A stretch of DNA of 64,000 nt from NCBI GenBank assembly GCA_029882395.1, contig JAOUKT010000004.1, positions 1-64,000 on the forward strand. The letters are read 5' to 3'. This document shows positions 30,011-42,131 of the stretch, piece by piece. The stretch is from Gammaproteobacteria bacterium (GTDB lineage: Bacteria; Pseudomonadota; Gammaproteobacteria; SZUA-229). Each line of letters begins with the position of its first letter. Positions within the stretch are counted from its first letter, which is position 1. The translations under genes and the position numbers were made by a program. The notes under the pieces are model-generated. The model saw nothing but the letters and a program-made list of their open reading frames with translations, had not been told where the DNA came from and searched no databases.

Positions 30011-30523
30011 ATGTTGAAAAAGCTGTCGAGTTTATTGTTTTTAAGTGCCATCGCCGTGATGGCTGTTAGCCAGTCGGCTTACGCCATGCGCCAGGCTGCA
30101 ATGGAATCTGCTATGCAGGCACTAGAGGACGCAGAAAGTGTGCTCAAAGACGCCACTGCAAATAAAGGCGGTCACCGGGTCAAAGCGCTGCAGCTGATTA
30201 AAAAAGCAAAAAGTGAAATCAGGCAGGGCATTCGTTTTGCCAATGCCCGGGCGAATGAGATGCAGCTGAAACAAAAGCGTGAGCGTGAGGCAAGTGAAGC
30301 GCTAAGGCTAAAAAATGAAGCCCGTGAAAGAACAAGAAGAGATCGCGAAGCCAGGGAACGAAGAAATGATCGCCCGGCTGAGCGCGGAGACAGAAGACGT
30401 GGTGAAGCGCAGTCAGCACAGGATAGAAAGTATAATACCTGTATCAGACAAGCGAGAAACAGTGAAAGACAAATACAGGCCTGTAATAAAAAGTTCGGTA
30501 AAAAACGCCTGGAAAGAAGGTAA
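30011..30523 (+). CDS. Exported helical protein with Arg-rich tail
   Basis: A 170-residue protein with a signal peptide (MLKKLSSLLFLSAIAVMAVSQSAYA). The next 60 residues form a helical repeat (MQALEDAESVLKDA, NKGGHRVKALQLIKKAKSEI) of a type I have seen in small proteobacterial periplasmic proteins. The rest is a highly charged arginine/glutamate-rich stretch ending with CIRQARNSERQIQAC and basic residues. Its last codons overlap the aroE terminator, on the opposite strand. Function unknown. Confidence 0.7.
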   Translation: MLKKLSSLLFLSAIAVMAVSQSAYAMRQAAMESAMQALEDAESVLKDATANKGGHRVKALQLIKKAKSEIRQGIRFANARANEMQLKQKREREASEALRLKNEARERTRRDREARERRNDRPAERGDRRRGEAQSAQDRKYNTCIRQARNSERQIQACNKKFGKKRLERR

Positions 30524-30532
30524 CCAGGCGTT
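30501..30532 (-). terminator. Rho-independent terminator for aroE, inside the opposing gene's end
   Basis: On the minus strand, AACGCCTGG pairs with CCAGGCGTT across an 11-nt loop and is followed by TTTTT. It begins 15 bp after the aroE stop and overlaps the last codons of the plus-strand exported-protein gene, so its sequence is under two constraints. Confidence 0.75.
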
Positions 30533-30546
30533 GACCATCTTGCCGC

Positions 30547-31389
30547 TTACATGCTTTGCCGAATTAAAGAAATCACCGGTTTGGTTTCTGGTCTGATCTG
30601 TCGCCAGCAATAAAAAGATTCGGCGGCCTGTTCAACTAACATGCCCAGTCCGTCGAAAACTTTTTCAGCGTGGTTCTTTTTCGACCAAAGCATGAAAGGG
30701 GTATCGTCTTTAGCATACATCATGTCGTAGGCAGTGCTGTTTTTGTTAAACAGATTATCGGCTAGCGGTGGCAACTCTCCGCTCAAACTGGCCGACGTGC
30801 CGTTAATAATAATATCAAATCGCTGACCTTCGAGCTCAGTATAGGCAACCGTTTCTATTTCAAAGATATCTGAAAAATCTTTTGCCAGATCAAACGCGCG
30901 CGAAACAGTGCGGTTGGCAATAACCAGCCGGGCAGGCTGTTGATCAATAAAGGGTTCGAGTATACCGCGCACAGCCCCGCCGGCACCGAGGATTAAAATA
31001 TCTTTATTAAGGAGTTGTGTAGCGTGGTTTTGCATCAGGTCACGGACTAAACCGACGCCGTCAGTATTGTCGCCTGTGTAACGGTTGTCAGCATTCAGAA
31101 TGAGCGTGTTGACTGCGCCAGCACGGCGAGCGCGGTCCGTGAGTTCAGTTGCGATTTTAAAAGCTTCTTCTTTTAAGGGCACGGTAATATTTAAACCCTT
31201 GCCGTTATTTTTCTGAAAGCGGGCGACATCGCGGGCAAAGTTTTCGGTTTCAACTTGTATTTTTTCGTAAGTTAAATTTTGTTTTGTCTGGATTGCAAAC
31301 TGCTGGTGAATTAACGGTGATTTGCTATGCTCGACGGGATTTCCCATAACGGCATATCGGTCAATAATGTTCTTGGTCATAGTTAGCAA
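30547..31389 (-). CDS. aroE: Shikimate dehydrogenase
   Basis: A 280-residue NADP enzyme of aromatic amino-acid synthesis. Motifs are YAVMGNPVEHSKSPLIH, LNITVPLKEEAF with the catalytic lysine, NTDGVGLVRDL, ILGAGGAVRGILEPF and VIANRTVSRA. An ATG three codons downstream (31380) is an alternative start. It lies 101 bp after hemB on the same strand and ends at a terminator. Confidence 0.95.
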   Translation of the reverse strand: MLTMTKNIIDRYAVMGNPVEHSKSPLIHQQFAIQTKQNLTYEKIQVETENFARDVARFQKNNGKGLNITVPLKEEAFKIATELTDRARRAGAVNTLILNADNRYTGDNTDGVGLVRDLMQNHATQLLNKDILILGAGGAVRGILEPFIDQQPARLVIANRTVSRAFDLAKDFSDIFEIETVAYTELEGQRFDIIINGTSASLSGELPPLADNLFNKNSTAYDMMYAKDDTPFMLWSKKNHAEKVFDGLGMLVEQAAESFYCWRQIRPETKPVISLIRQSM

Positions 31390-31490
31390 CTTAAAAGAAA
31401 ATGAAAATGCTTCGCCGGGAGTATGTTCCTGTCAGCATTACTGAGAAGAACGCATAGCATAATGGCAGGGCAACCGATGCGCTTGTTTTA

Positions 31491-32531
<1,041 letters not shown>

Positions 32532-32614
32532 CTAAATGTGAAGGATTTGGCAATTATACAGCCATTTTTTTATCTTGTCTGAAACAGCATCAGGGCCCTG
32601 TGAGAATGGCCCGC

Positions 32615-33181
32615 TTAGCTTATTTTCTGAAGAAACTGCTGGCGGTTAAGAATATAACTGTTATCGCATAATGCAAGATTAAAATCCCGGTACTGCTGTA
32701 ATGTAATGGCCGTCGAGGCCTTCTCAGGCATGATGACAGGGTAGGTGGGAAACGCATGCGCTTCAATGAGGTGTTGCATATGTGAGCGATCTGAGCTGAA
32801 TCGTAACAGATATTCCGGCGCAGCGATGAAGCGGAACAGCGGGCGGTATTCAGCGGCTTCGGAGCGCAGCTGCGGGAAACTCAGGTCCAGGTAGGTTTTG
32901 GCGGCGCAGGGGAAATCAGCAAGCGAATCAAAGTCATAGATGACATAACCGGACGGCTGACGATGCAACAAAACCACGTGGTAGTCCCAGATCAGCGGCT
33001 GCTTTAGTGAGCCACCGTTCTGGCTGAAGACAGCCACCTGTTTGCTGTGATTGCTGATGAAAAGAACCTCAAGCGCTGACGCGGGAACAGCTTGTTTGAT
33101 GAATAAAGCCGCCAGCTGCCAGATGTTTTCTTCACAAAATAATTTTGTGTAAACACAGTCGGTTCTGGCCAGAGGCCGCAT
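32615..33181 (-). CDS. N-terminal glutamine amidohydrolase (NTAQ1-like)
   Basis: A 188-residue protein with strong similarity to eukaryotic NTAQ1, which deamidates N-terminal glutamine of proteins to glutamate in the Arg/N-degron pathway. Shared blocks are FCEENIWQLA (catalytic Cys16), EVLFISNHSKQVAVF, WDYHVVLLH (catalytic His68), IYDFDS (catalytic Asp83), DFPCAAKTYLDLSF and RFSSDRSHM. All three catalytic residues are kept. There is no signal peptide, so it should act in the cytoplasm. Its ATG overlaps the stop of the HopJ-family gene (TAATG), indicating translational coupling. The role in bacteria is inferred only from the family. Confidence 0.88.
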   Translation of the reverse strand: MRPLARTDCVYTKLFCEENIWQLAALFIKQAVPASALEVLFISNHSKQVAVFSQNGGSLKQPLIWDYHVVLLHRQPSGYVIYDFDSLADFPCAAKTYLDLSFPQLRSEAAEYRPLFRFIAAPEYLLRFSSDRSHMQHLIEAHAFPTYPVIMPEKASTAITLQQYRDFNLALCDNSYILNRQQFLQKIS

Positions 33182-33537
33182 TATTTAATGCTTAATGCGG
33201 CGCGTTCAAAATTGATGCCAGCCCAGCCTTGTTGCATAAAGTTACGAATATTGGCGTGGTCAGAACCCAGCGCATTTTGTAAAACGTCATGCCGGTAGTA
33301 ATCACCAAAGCAATGCAGTGTCAGTTCTGCCGGTAAATTATTTAACTGGGCAAAAGCAAAAATTTTGCAGGAGCCTTCATTGCTGCCCGCCTCATTAATG
33401 ACCATGCTGTTGCCCAGCCCGTTCGTAAAACGGGTTGGTGTGTAATCATAATCGGATTTAATGGTTTCTATCACCTGATCGAAGCTAACCGAGTCAGGGG
33501 ATGTATTAAGTTGTTTCAGTAATTGGGCAGTATTCAT
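33181..33537 (-). CDS. HopJ type III effector family protein
   Basis: A 118-residue soluble protein matching the HopJ family (PF08888): YDYTPTRFTNGLGNS, EGSCKIFAFAQLNNL, LHCFGDYYRHDVL and DHANIRNFMQQGWAGINF. The family was named after a Pseudomonas syringae effector but is widespread in non-pathogens, so an effector role is unlikely here. It starts 6 bp after hemF and overlaps the NTAQ1-like gene by 1 bp. Function unknown. Confidence 0.88.
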   Translation of the reverse strand: MNTAQLLKQLNTSPDSVSFDQVIETIKSDYDYTPTRFTNGLGNSMVINEAGSNEGSCKIFAFAQLNNLPAELTLHCFGDYYRHDVLQNALGSDHANIRNFMQQGWAGINFERAALSIK

Positions 33538-33543
33538 GGTTGA

Positions 33544-35029
<1,486 letters not shown>

Positions 35030-35030
<1 letters not shown>

Positions 35031-37504
35031 TATTCGCTGTCAGTTTTTTTCTTGGTTGTCTTTTTTTTAGGCGTAGCTTTCTTTTTTACTGCCGTCTTCG
35101 TTTTAGCCGTGGTCTTTTTCTTTGTGGTTTTCTTTTTAGGAGCGGCTTTTTTCTTGCTGACTTTCTTTTTCGCCGCCGCTTTTTTCTTCAGTTTCTTTTT
35201 GCCTTTACGTTCAGGCGCGGCGGCCAGTAGTTCTTCACATTCTTTCAGTGTTAAGGACTTTGGTTCGCGGTCTTTTGGGATTTTGGCATTTTTTTCACCA
35301 TTGGTAATGTAAGGCCCAAATCTGCCGTTAAGCACTTCAATATCGGTGCCTTCAAAAGAATTGATATATTTGTTGGCTTCAAATTCTTTTTTCTCTTTGA
35401 TTAATACCAGCGCATCTTCGAGTCCGATGTTGTAGGCATCGATGCCTCGGTCCTGGTATTCCTTGCGAATCGAAACAAAGGTATTGTCAAATTTTACATA
35501 AGGCCCGAAGCGTCCGACATTAGAAGACACTTCTTCGCCTTCTTCTGTTTGCCCCAGTATGCGCGGGAAAACAAACAGCTCTTCATAGTTGCTCATGTCA
35601 ATCTGGTTCATTTTCTGACCAGGTTTGAGGCTGGCAAATGCCGGCTTCTCTTCGTCGTCTTTATCGCCGATCTGTACAAAAGGCCCGTAAGGTCCCATGC
35701 GTACGGTGATCGGTTTGCCTGTCTTGGGATCTGTACCTATCAGGCGTGACTGTGCGACATCGGCACGGCTGACGTTTTCTTCTATATAGTCAACCTGCTG
35801 TTTAAAGGGGGCCCAGAAATTCTGCATTAATGGGATCCAGTCTTCTTCACCACGTGAGACCGCATCCAGTTCGTCTTCTAGCTCGGCAGTAAAACTATAA
35901 TCGACATATTTCGTGAAATGCTCAGTCAGGAAACCATTAACAATGCGGCCGATATCGGTTGGTGTGAACCGACGGTTTTCTAGTTCTGCATAATTTCTGT
36001 TTTGCAATGTTGAAATGATCGAAGCATACGTGGAAGGCCGGCCGATACCATATTCTTCAAGTGTTTTAACCAGGCTGGCTTCTGAAAAGCGCGGCGGTGG
36101 CTCGGTAAAGTGCTGCTCGGCAATGATGTCGAGCAGTTTAATTGTCTCGCCTTGCTCTAAAGGTGGTAACAGTTTTTCTTTGTCATCTTTGTTGCTGTCA
36201 TCGGTATCTTCAAGATACAGCGCCATGAAACCGGCGTGTTTGATAGTGGAACCGTTGGCACGAAAACGGTATTGATCTGAGCCGCAGTCTAAGTCGACAG
36301 CTACGGTATCCATAGTCGCATGGATCATCTGGCAGGCCATGGTGCGTTTCCAGATTAACTCATACAGTTTATATTGATCCGGTTTTAAATAAGACTTGAT
36401 CTCTTCAGGTAAATGGTTGACCGAGGTCGGGCGAATCGCTTCGTGGGCTTCCTGAGCGTTTTTAGATTTAGTCTTAAAAGTACGCACTTCATCGGGCAAA
36501 TTGTCTTTGCCATATTTGCTGGCAATCAATGCACGCAATTCTTCAATCGCTTCCTGTGCCAGGTGCACGGAATCGGTACGCATGTAGGTAATAAGACCGA
36601 CTGTTTCACCACCGATATCGATGCCTTCATATAACTGCTGAGCCGTGCGCATGGTGCGCTGTGCTGAAAAACGCAGTTTTCTGGCGGCTTCTTGCTGCAT
36701 GGTTGATGTGGTAAACGGTGGAGCCGGGTTGCGCTTGCGCTGCTTCTTTTCAACTTTGGCGACAGTCAGGTTGCCAGCGGCGGCATCGAGCATGGTTTGT
36801 TTAGCAGCAAGACTGTCTTTTTCGTTGTTAAACGTAAACTGTTTGACTTTTTCATTGTTGAAAACAGTCAGCTTGGCTGAAATGGCTTTTGCATCTTTTT
36901 CGGTTTGAGCATCGATGCTCCAGTATTCCTGTGGCTCAAAGGCTTCGATTTCTTCTTCACGTTCGACCAATAAACGCAGTGCCGGGCTTTGCACGCGACC
37001 GGCCGATAATCCACGTTGTACCTTTTTCCACAGCAGCGGCGATATATTAAAGCCCACCAGGTAGTCAAGTCCGCGGCGCGCCTGTTGAGCGTTGACCATG
37101 CCCATGTCGAGCTCACGCGGATTGGCGATGGCATGTTGTAGTGCACGTTTTGTGACTTCGTTGAAAACAACACGGTGTACGGTTTTATCTTCCAGTAATC
37201 CCTGTTCGTTTAAGAGCTCGAACAGGTGCCATGAAATGGCTTCTCCCTCGCGATCTTGGTCGGTCGCGAGATAGAGGGTGTCAGCTTTTTTAAGTGCTTT
37301 CTTGATGGCATCGACGTGTTTTTCGTTTTTCTCGATAACCTGATATTTCATTTTGAAATTGTTATCGGTTTCGATAGCACCTTCTTTTGGAATTAAATCG
37401 CGCAGGTGTCCGTATGAAGCAAGGATCTGGAAGTCTTTGCCCAGGTATTTTTTAATGGTTTTTGATTTTGCAGGTGACTCTACAATAACCAGATTGGTGC
37501 TCAT
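35030..37504 (-). CDS. topA: DNA topoisomerase I with lysine-rich tail
   Basis: An 824-residue type IA topoisomerase that relaxes negative supercoils. The Toprim domain begins VIVESPAKSKTIKKYLG and has LYLATDQDREGEAISWHL; the active-site tyrosine is in LITYMRTDSVHL. Instead of the Cys4 zinc fingers of the E. coli enzyme, the C-terminal part has topoisomerase C-terminal repeats (RMGPYGPFVQIG, NVGRFGPYVKFD, LNGRFGPYITNG). The last 58 residues are a histone H1-like tail rich in KKK, A, P and T. It is followed by tsaC with a 1-bp overlap. Confidence 0.97.
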
Positions 37505-37539
37505 ATGTTTATTTTTTTTCGTTTATTTTAATGTGATTG

Positions 37540-38022
37540 TTAATGGATATAATCCAGGCCCTCGTCAAAAACAAGGCTCTCCATCCAGGCATAGGCATTT
37601 TCTTCACCGGGGTGATTAAACAGTACGATCATGACAATCCATTTTAATTGTTCCATGTCGACCTGCGTATCCAGAGCTAAGACCCGGTCCAGTACCAGCT
37701 CCCGGGTTAAAGGCGTTAAGATACCGGTTTGTTCCAGGTGCAGCAAAAAGCCGCTGCCTTCCTGGTCAAGCAGTGTCAGTTCTTCCTGACTGAGTACCCG
37801 CATCGCTGTCGATGTTATTGGCGTGAGTTCGGCAATATCTTGTAACTCGGCCAGATCTTCAAGCCAGTCAAAGGCTTTATTGATCGCCATTTGAGGGAAA
37901 CCGAGTTCTTCAAGACGAATTTCAGCCAGATCACGGGCCGATTCATGGGTTTCTTCTTCGATGTCATCTCCAATGTAATGTTCAAACAGGAACATAAGTA
38001 CATCAACAACATTTTGTTTCAT
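37540..38022 (-). CDS. smg: Smg family protein (DUF494)
   Basis: A 160-residue acidic protein from the ATG at 38022; the frame extends upstream into dprA but MKQNVVDVLMFLFEHYIGDD is the standard N-terminus. LGFPQMAINKAFDWLEDL and LDTQVDMEQLKWIVMIVLFNHPG match the family. It lies 4 bp after dprA and upstream of topA, the conserved dprA-smg-topA order. The molecular function is not established. Confidence 0.92.
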   Translation of the reverse strand: MKQNVVDVLMFLFEHYIGDDIEEETHESARDLAEIRLEELGFPQMAINKAFDWLEDLAELQDIAELTPITSTAMRVLSQEELTLLDQEGSGFLLHLEQTGILTPLTRELVLDRVLALDTQVDMEQLKWIVMIVLFNHPGEENAYAWMESLVFDEGLDYIH

Positions 38023-38026
38023 TGGT

Positions 38027-39133
38027 TTAATCTCTCTTGCCAAGCCGGGTATAAAGGCCATTGCCAGCAACAATATCACCCTGCAGTTCCAGTATTAACA
38101 GCATGGATGCAATATTAGCTGCACTAAAGCCCGTGCATTCTGAAATACTATCAATATTCATGGGATCGTATCCCATGCAGCTTAACAATTTCTGATACTC
38201 CGGATCGGGTTGTTTACTCAGGTTTGCCCGATTTTCGCCTGTAGTATCACCCGAAGTGTTATTTTTTACCAGTATTTGCAATTCTTCCAGTATGTCTTCG
38301 GCGGTTTCTACCAGTTTTGCGCCTTGTTTTATCAGCTGGTGACAGCCCTTTGTGGCGGGGTTATGAATAGAGCCCGGGATGGCAAACACTTCCCTGTTTT
38401 GTTCTATCGCATGCCGCGCAGTGATCAAGGTGCCGCTTTTTATCGCGGCTTCTACTACCAGTACACCCTGGCTCAGGCCGCTGATGATGCGGTTTCTGAG
38501 CGGGAACAGACCGGCATGTGGTGCCGTGCCCAGTGGCTGTTCGGAGATCAAAGCGCCTTGTTCGCAGATTTGATGGGCAAGCTGTCGGTGTTCCGCCGGG
38601 TAAACGCGATCCAGTCCGGTGGCCACTACGGCTACCGTTCCGGCGATGCCTGTTAAGGCTCCGCGATGACTGGCACCATCAATTCCACGGGCGAGGCCGC
38701 TGGTAATAGTCAGGCCGTTAGCCGACAGGTGAGAGGCAAAGTCTTCGGCTATTTTTTCGCCGACAGCGCTGGGAGAACGACTGCCCACCATGGCCAGTTG
38801 TGGCTGGTACAGGTAATCTAAATCACCGTTAACAAACAAGACTTTGGGCGGATTGCTGATCAGCCTGAGCTGGTCCGGGTAACGTTTATCCGTGATGGGG
38901 ATAATAAAGTGACGGGCTTCACTGCCCCAGCTGAGCATGGCGTCGATTTTTTCAGTGTCCGCTGATTTCAGTTGGGCGATTTGGTGAGAGCTAAAACTGA
39001 TGTCTTTTAAAGCTGATTCCCCGGCGTTAACGAGCTGGTTTAACGAGGAATAGTGCTCGAGCCCGGATAACAGCTTTTCTGAGCTTAAACCGCTCATTAG
39101 TGAAATGCGCAGCCAGTTTTCCAAATCATCCAT
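38027..39133 (-). CDS. dprA: DNA-processing protein DprA
   Basis: A 368-residue Rossmann-fold protein that loads RecA on incoming single-stranded DNA during transformation. Core motifs are LAMVGSRSPSAVGEK, TSGLARGIDGASHRGAL, GTVAVVATGLDRVYP, LFPLRNRIISGLSQGVLVVEA and SGTLITARHAIEQNREVFAIPG. A C-terminal winged-helix domain is present (CMGYDPMNIDSISECTG onward). With comF in the same window it suggests natural competence. Confidence 0.95.
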   Translation of the reverse strand: MDDLENWLRISLMSGLSSEKLLSGLEHYSSLNQLVNAGESALKDISFSSHQIAQLKSADTEKIDAMLSWGSEARHFIIPITDKRYPDQLRLISNPPKVLFVNGDLDYLYQPQLAMVGSRSPSAVGEKIAEDFASHLSANGLTITSGLARGIDGASHRGALTGIAGTVAVVATGLDRVYPAEHRQLAHQICEQGALISEQPLGTAPHAGLFPLRNRIISGLSQGVLVVEAAIKSGTLITARHAIEQNREVFAIPGSIHNPATKGCHQLIKQGAKLVETAEDILEELQILVKNNTSGDTTGENRANLSKQPDPEYQKLLSCMGYDPMNIDSISECTGFSAANIASMLLILELQGDIVAGNGLYTRLGKRD

Positions 39134-39196
39134 GATGGAGGTTATGGCCGGGCTGCTAAAAGAGCGGACAGACTCGAGTGATTCGCTGAGTTCAGG

Positions 39197-40534
39197 CTAT
39201 TTATAAGGAGTGCGAACGACATCGTTGCGTTTAATAACCCGGGATGCTTCGAGAATAAGTCCATAGCTGACACGGTCAAAGGTTTTAAAGAGCATGATCA
39301 TGCCGCTGCGCTCGTTGGGTAGTTTGACTTTTATTTTACCTTCTCTGCGTTCAAAACGGTCACGCACTGATTCGCCCTGAGTGTAGGTGGATAATATATT
39401 GCCGACAGTCACGCCATCCCGTTTACCGAGGTTAACCACGGCCACCTGGTATTGAGCGATGCTTGAAATGGCATCGAACAGTGAAATGATCTGGCCTTCA
39501 ACCTGTTCTTCTGGAGGTTTTGGGAAAAACAGGTTATTTAATTCTGAATGATCGGTCGCTAATAAACGATCACCGATAATCACCTCTCGTGTGGATTTTA
39601 CAATTCGACCACTGGCGGGGCTGTCGTATTTTGTGATACTGGCTTCACCGGCATAAATGATTTCATAGCCGAGTAAATCGCCAGAGGCCGGGTCGATCAG
39701 TTCGGCACCTTTGCGGTAGATATTGTAACGCAGGTTTTCTCTGTCCAGCTCGCCCCGGATATAGATGCGATTGCCCTGGCTGAGTATCAGGTGTTTATCA
39801 TCACTGCCGATAATATAAGGTGCCTCTTGCCATTGATCGATAGTCACCACTTGCGGCTTTGTGGTGAACTGTTCGATGGCATCATTCGGAATGGTTTTAA
39901 TGCTCTCTTTGAGGTCGGTGCTGCGGATACGTGGCGAGAGTTTAACTTGTTTCAGCGGGCCTTTTTTATAAACACGCTCAAAAGCGCTGGTTTCAACCTG
40001 TTTTTCTTTCTGCTTGTCGATGCCAGCTGAGCTATTGACGAGCTCGCCATTGCGAGAAACCTGGAAAACAGGCTGGCCATTAACGTAAATTAAACTGATA
40101 ATATCACCTGGAAATATCAGGTGAGGGTTGTTGATCTGCGGGTTTTTTGCCCAGAGCTCAGGCCAGTACCAGGGGTCGTTTAAAAAATGTCCAGCGATGC
40201 CCCATAGTGTATCGCCCGATTTTACACGGTATTCGCGGGGAGTGGTCTCGCGGATATTGGCGACAGCGACAGGGTTTAATTCGGCGGGTGATGCGACGCT
40301 GCTGCTTTCAGTGACTGCGCTTTGCTGCATGGCCGGATGGGATTCGGTTTTGGATTCGGGCTCGGCCAGACTAACGATAATGGGTTGCTGGGCGGTTTCC
40401 TGAGGACTCGTGTCTGACGCTATACTATTATTATCAAGCTTGTTTGAAGTGCTTGAGCAGGCAGAAAGGCTGGTCAGCGAATAAATCGCCAGGATGAGTA
40501 GTGGATTTTTTAGCATTTTTTGTTGAATCCGCAA
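39197..40534 (-). CDS. LysM domain lipoprotein
   Basis: A 445-residue lipoprotein with signal segment ending LTSLSAC, a good lipobox. An internal ATG at 40516 is an alternative start. A serine/glutamate-rich linker precedes one LysM domain (YRVKSGDTLWGIAGHFLNDP, then WYWPELWAKNPQINNPHLIF, then PGDIISLIYV), a peptidoglycan anchor. The remaining 280 residues contain IYIRGELD, NIYRKGAELIDP and GDRLLATDHSELNNLFFP segments found in LysM proteins upstream of dprA in many gammaproteobacteria. It is divergent from def. The precise role is unknown. Confidence 0.9.
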   Translation of the reverse strand: MRIQQKMLKNPLLILAIYSLTSLSACSSTSNKLDNNSIASDTSPQETAQQPIIVSLAEPESKTESHPAMQQSAVTESSSVASPAELNPVAVANIRETTPREYRVKSGDTLWGIAGHFLNDPWYWPELWAKNPQINNPHLIFPGDIISLIYVNGQPVFQVSRNGELVNSSAGIDKQKEKQVETSAFERVYKKGPLKQVKLSPRIRSTDLKESIKTIPNDAIEQFTTKPQVVTIDQWQEAPYIIGSDDKHLILSQGNRIYIRGELDRENLRYNIYRKGAELIDPASGDLLGYEIIYAGEASITKYDSPASGRIVKSTREVIIGDRLLATDHSELNNLFFPKPPEEQVEGQIISLFDAISSIAQYQVAVVNLGKRDGVTVGNILSTYTQGESVRDRFERREGKIKVKLPNERSGMIMLFKTFDRVSYGLILEASRVIKRNDVVRTPYK

Positions 40535-40642
40535 GCTGATATCCTCATCATATTTCCGTGGTTTTCCAGAGTTTAGCTGATAAACTTAAGGTATTAAAGT
40601 AGGTTTCGGCTTTTAGTTGATAATTTTAAGGTGTAGACAGAG

Positions 40643-41149
40643 ATGGCGTTACTTCCCATTCTAGAGTTTCCTGACGAGCGACTGAGAACGATCGCGCGCC
40701 CGGTAGAAACGGTAGATGACCAAATCCGCGCGGTTTTGGATGATATGTTGCAGACTATGTATGAAGCGCCGGGTATTGGTTTGGCGGCGACTCAGGTTAA
40801 TGTTCACCAGCGACTGATCGTGATTGATGTCTCAGAAGAGAAAAACAAACCTTTGTACTTGATCAATCCAGAAATTGTTTCACTCGATGGTGTCGAGGAA
40901 ATGGATGAGGGCTGCTTGTCAGTACCGGGTATCTATGAAAAGGTCAGCCGTGCAGACAGGATCACGATAAAAGCCTTAGGTTATGATGGACAGGCTTTTA
41001 AGCTCGATGCAGATGAGCTGCTGGCGGTCTGTATTCAGCACGAAATTGATCACCTTGACGGCAAATTGTTTGTCGATTATTTATCACCGCTTAAACGCAA
41101 CCGGATAAAGAAAAAACTCGAAAAGCAGCGCAAGCAGGCGGCTGGTTAA
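40643..41149 (+). CDS. def: Peptide deformylase
   Basis: A 168-residue metalloenzyme that removes the formyl group from nascent proteins. The three motifs are [17 protein letters not shown] (metal cysteine) and [12 protein letters not shown] (metal histidines, catalytic glutamate). It starts the def-fmt-rsmB run and is divergent from the LysM/dprA operon. Confidence 0.98.
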   Translation: MALLPILEFPDERLRTIARPVETVDDQIRAVLDDMLQTMYEAPGIGLAATQVNVHQRLIVIDVSEEKNKPLYLINPEIVSLDGVEEMDEGCLSVPGIYEKVSRADRITIKALGYDGQAFKLDADELLAVCIQHEIDHLDGKLFVDYLSPLKRNRIKKKLEKQRKQAAG

Positions 41150-41174
41150 CCCTCAACTGACACATCGAATCCCT

Positions 41175-42131
41175 ATGTTAAAAATAATTTATGCCGGTAC
41201 ACCGGATTTCTCGGTTGCCGCCCTCCAGGCGCTGATTGATTCCGAGCACCAGGTGGTCGCAGTTTATACACAACCTGATCGCCCGGCCGGCCGTGGCCGT
41301 AAGCTAACGCCCAGCCCGGTAAAAAAACGGGCGCTGGAAAACGGCATCGCGGTTTTCCAGCCACTCAACTTTAAAGCCGAAGCTGAACGCCAGTCATTAA
41401 TTGATTTAAAGGCAGACTTAATGGTGGTGGTCGCTTATGGCTTAATCTTGCCAAAAGAGATTTTAGAGGCGCCGCGCCTCGGTTGCATTAATATCCATGC
41501 CTCGCTTTTGCCGCGATGGCGAGGAGCAGCTCCGATACAGCGCGCGATACTGGCAGGCGATAAAGAAACCGGTATCACCATTATGCAAATGGATAGCGGC
41601 CTCGATACCGGTGACATGTTGTCGAAAGCGGTCTGTGAAATAGGTGATGAGATGACGGCTTCGCAATTGCATGACCAGCTGATGGCAATGGGCAGCAAGG
41701 CGCTGATGCATATCCTGCCGGCGATAGAAAATCAAAAGCTGCAAGCCGAGAAACAAGACGAAAGCCTGGTGACTTACGCAGAAAAGCTGCAAAAGGCAGA
41801 GGCCCAGATAGACTGGCAGCAAAGTGCGCAACAGATAGCGCTTCAAGTGAGAGCGTTTAATGCCTGGCCTGTTGCGCAAACACTTTATGATAATAAGGTG
41901 ATGAGAATCTGGCAGGCTCATGTGCTAGCTGCTGAACATCAGTCGCCGGCAAGGGATGCCATTCCCGGCCAGATCATCGCGGTACAGAAAAAAGAGTTTC
42001 ATGTGGCGACCGGCGACGGTGTGCTTGCCGTGACGGAGATCCAGATGCCGGGGAAAAAACCAATGGCGGTTGCCGCTTTTTTAAATGCACATGATCCCGC
42101 CGCTGTCATTTTAGGTGTAAAGGCTGAATAA
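41175..42131 (+). CDS. fmt: Methionyl-tRNA formyltransferase
   Basis: A 318-residue enzyme formylating initiator Met-tRNA. It shows IIYAGTPDFSVAALQALI, QPDRPAGRGRKLTPSPVK, the catalytic region INIHASLLPRWRGAAPIQRAI and TGITIMQMDSGLDTGDML, plus the C-terminal tRNA-binding domain. Its last base overlaps the start of rsmB, so the two are coupled. Confidence 0.97.
   Translation: MLKIIYAGTPDFSVAALQALIDSEHQVVAVYTQPDRPAGRGRKLTPSPVKKRALENGIAVFQPLNFKAEAERQSLIDLKADLMVVVAYGLILPKEILEAPRLGCINIHASLLPRWRGAAPIQRAILAGDKETGITIMQMDSGLDTGDMLSKAVCEIGDEMTASQLHDQLMAMGSKALMHILPAIENQKLQAEKQDESLVTYAEKLQKAEAQIDWQQSAQQIALQVRAFNAWPVAQTLYDNKVMRIWQAHVLAAEHQSPARDAIPGQIIAVQKKEFHVATGDGVLAVTEIQMPGKKPMAVAAFLNAHDPAAVILGVKAE

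Noticed and set aside
33181-33537. Secreted type III effector
   Set aside because: The HopJ label comes from one plant-pathogen protein; no secretion system genes or signal are seen here and the gene sits in a housekeeping operon.
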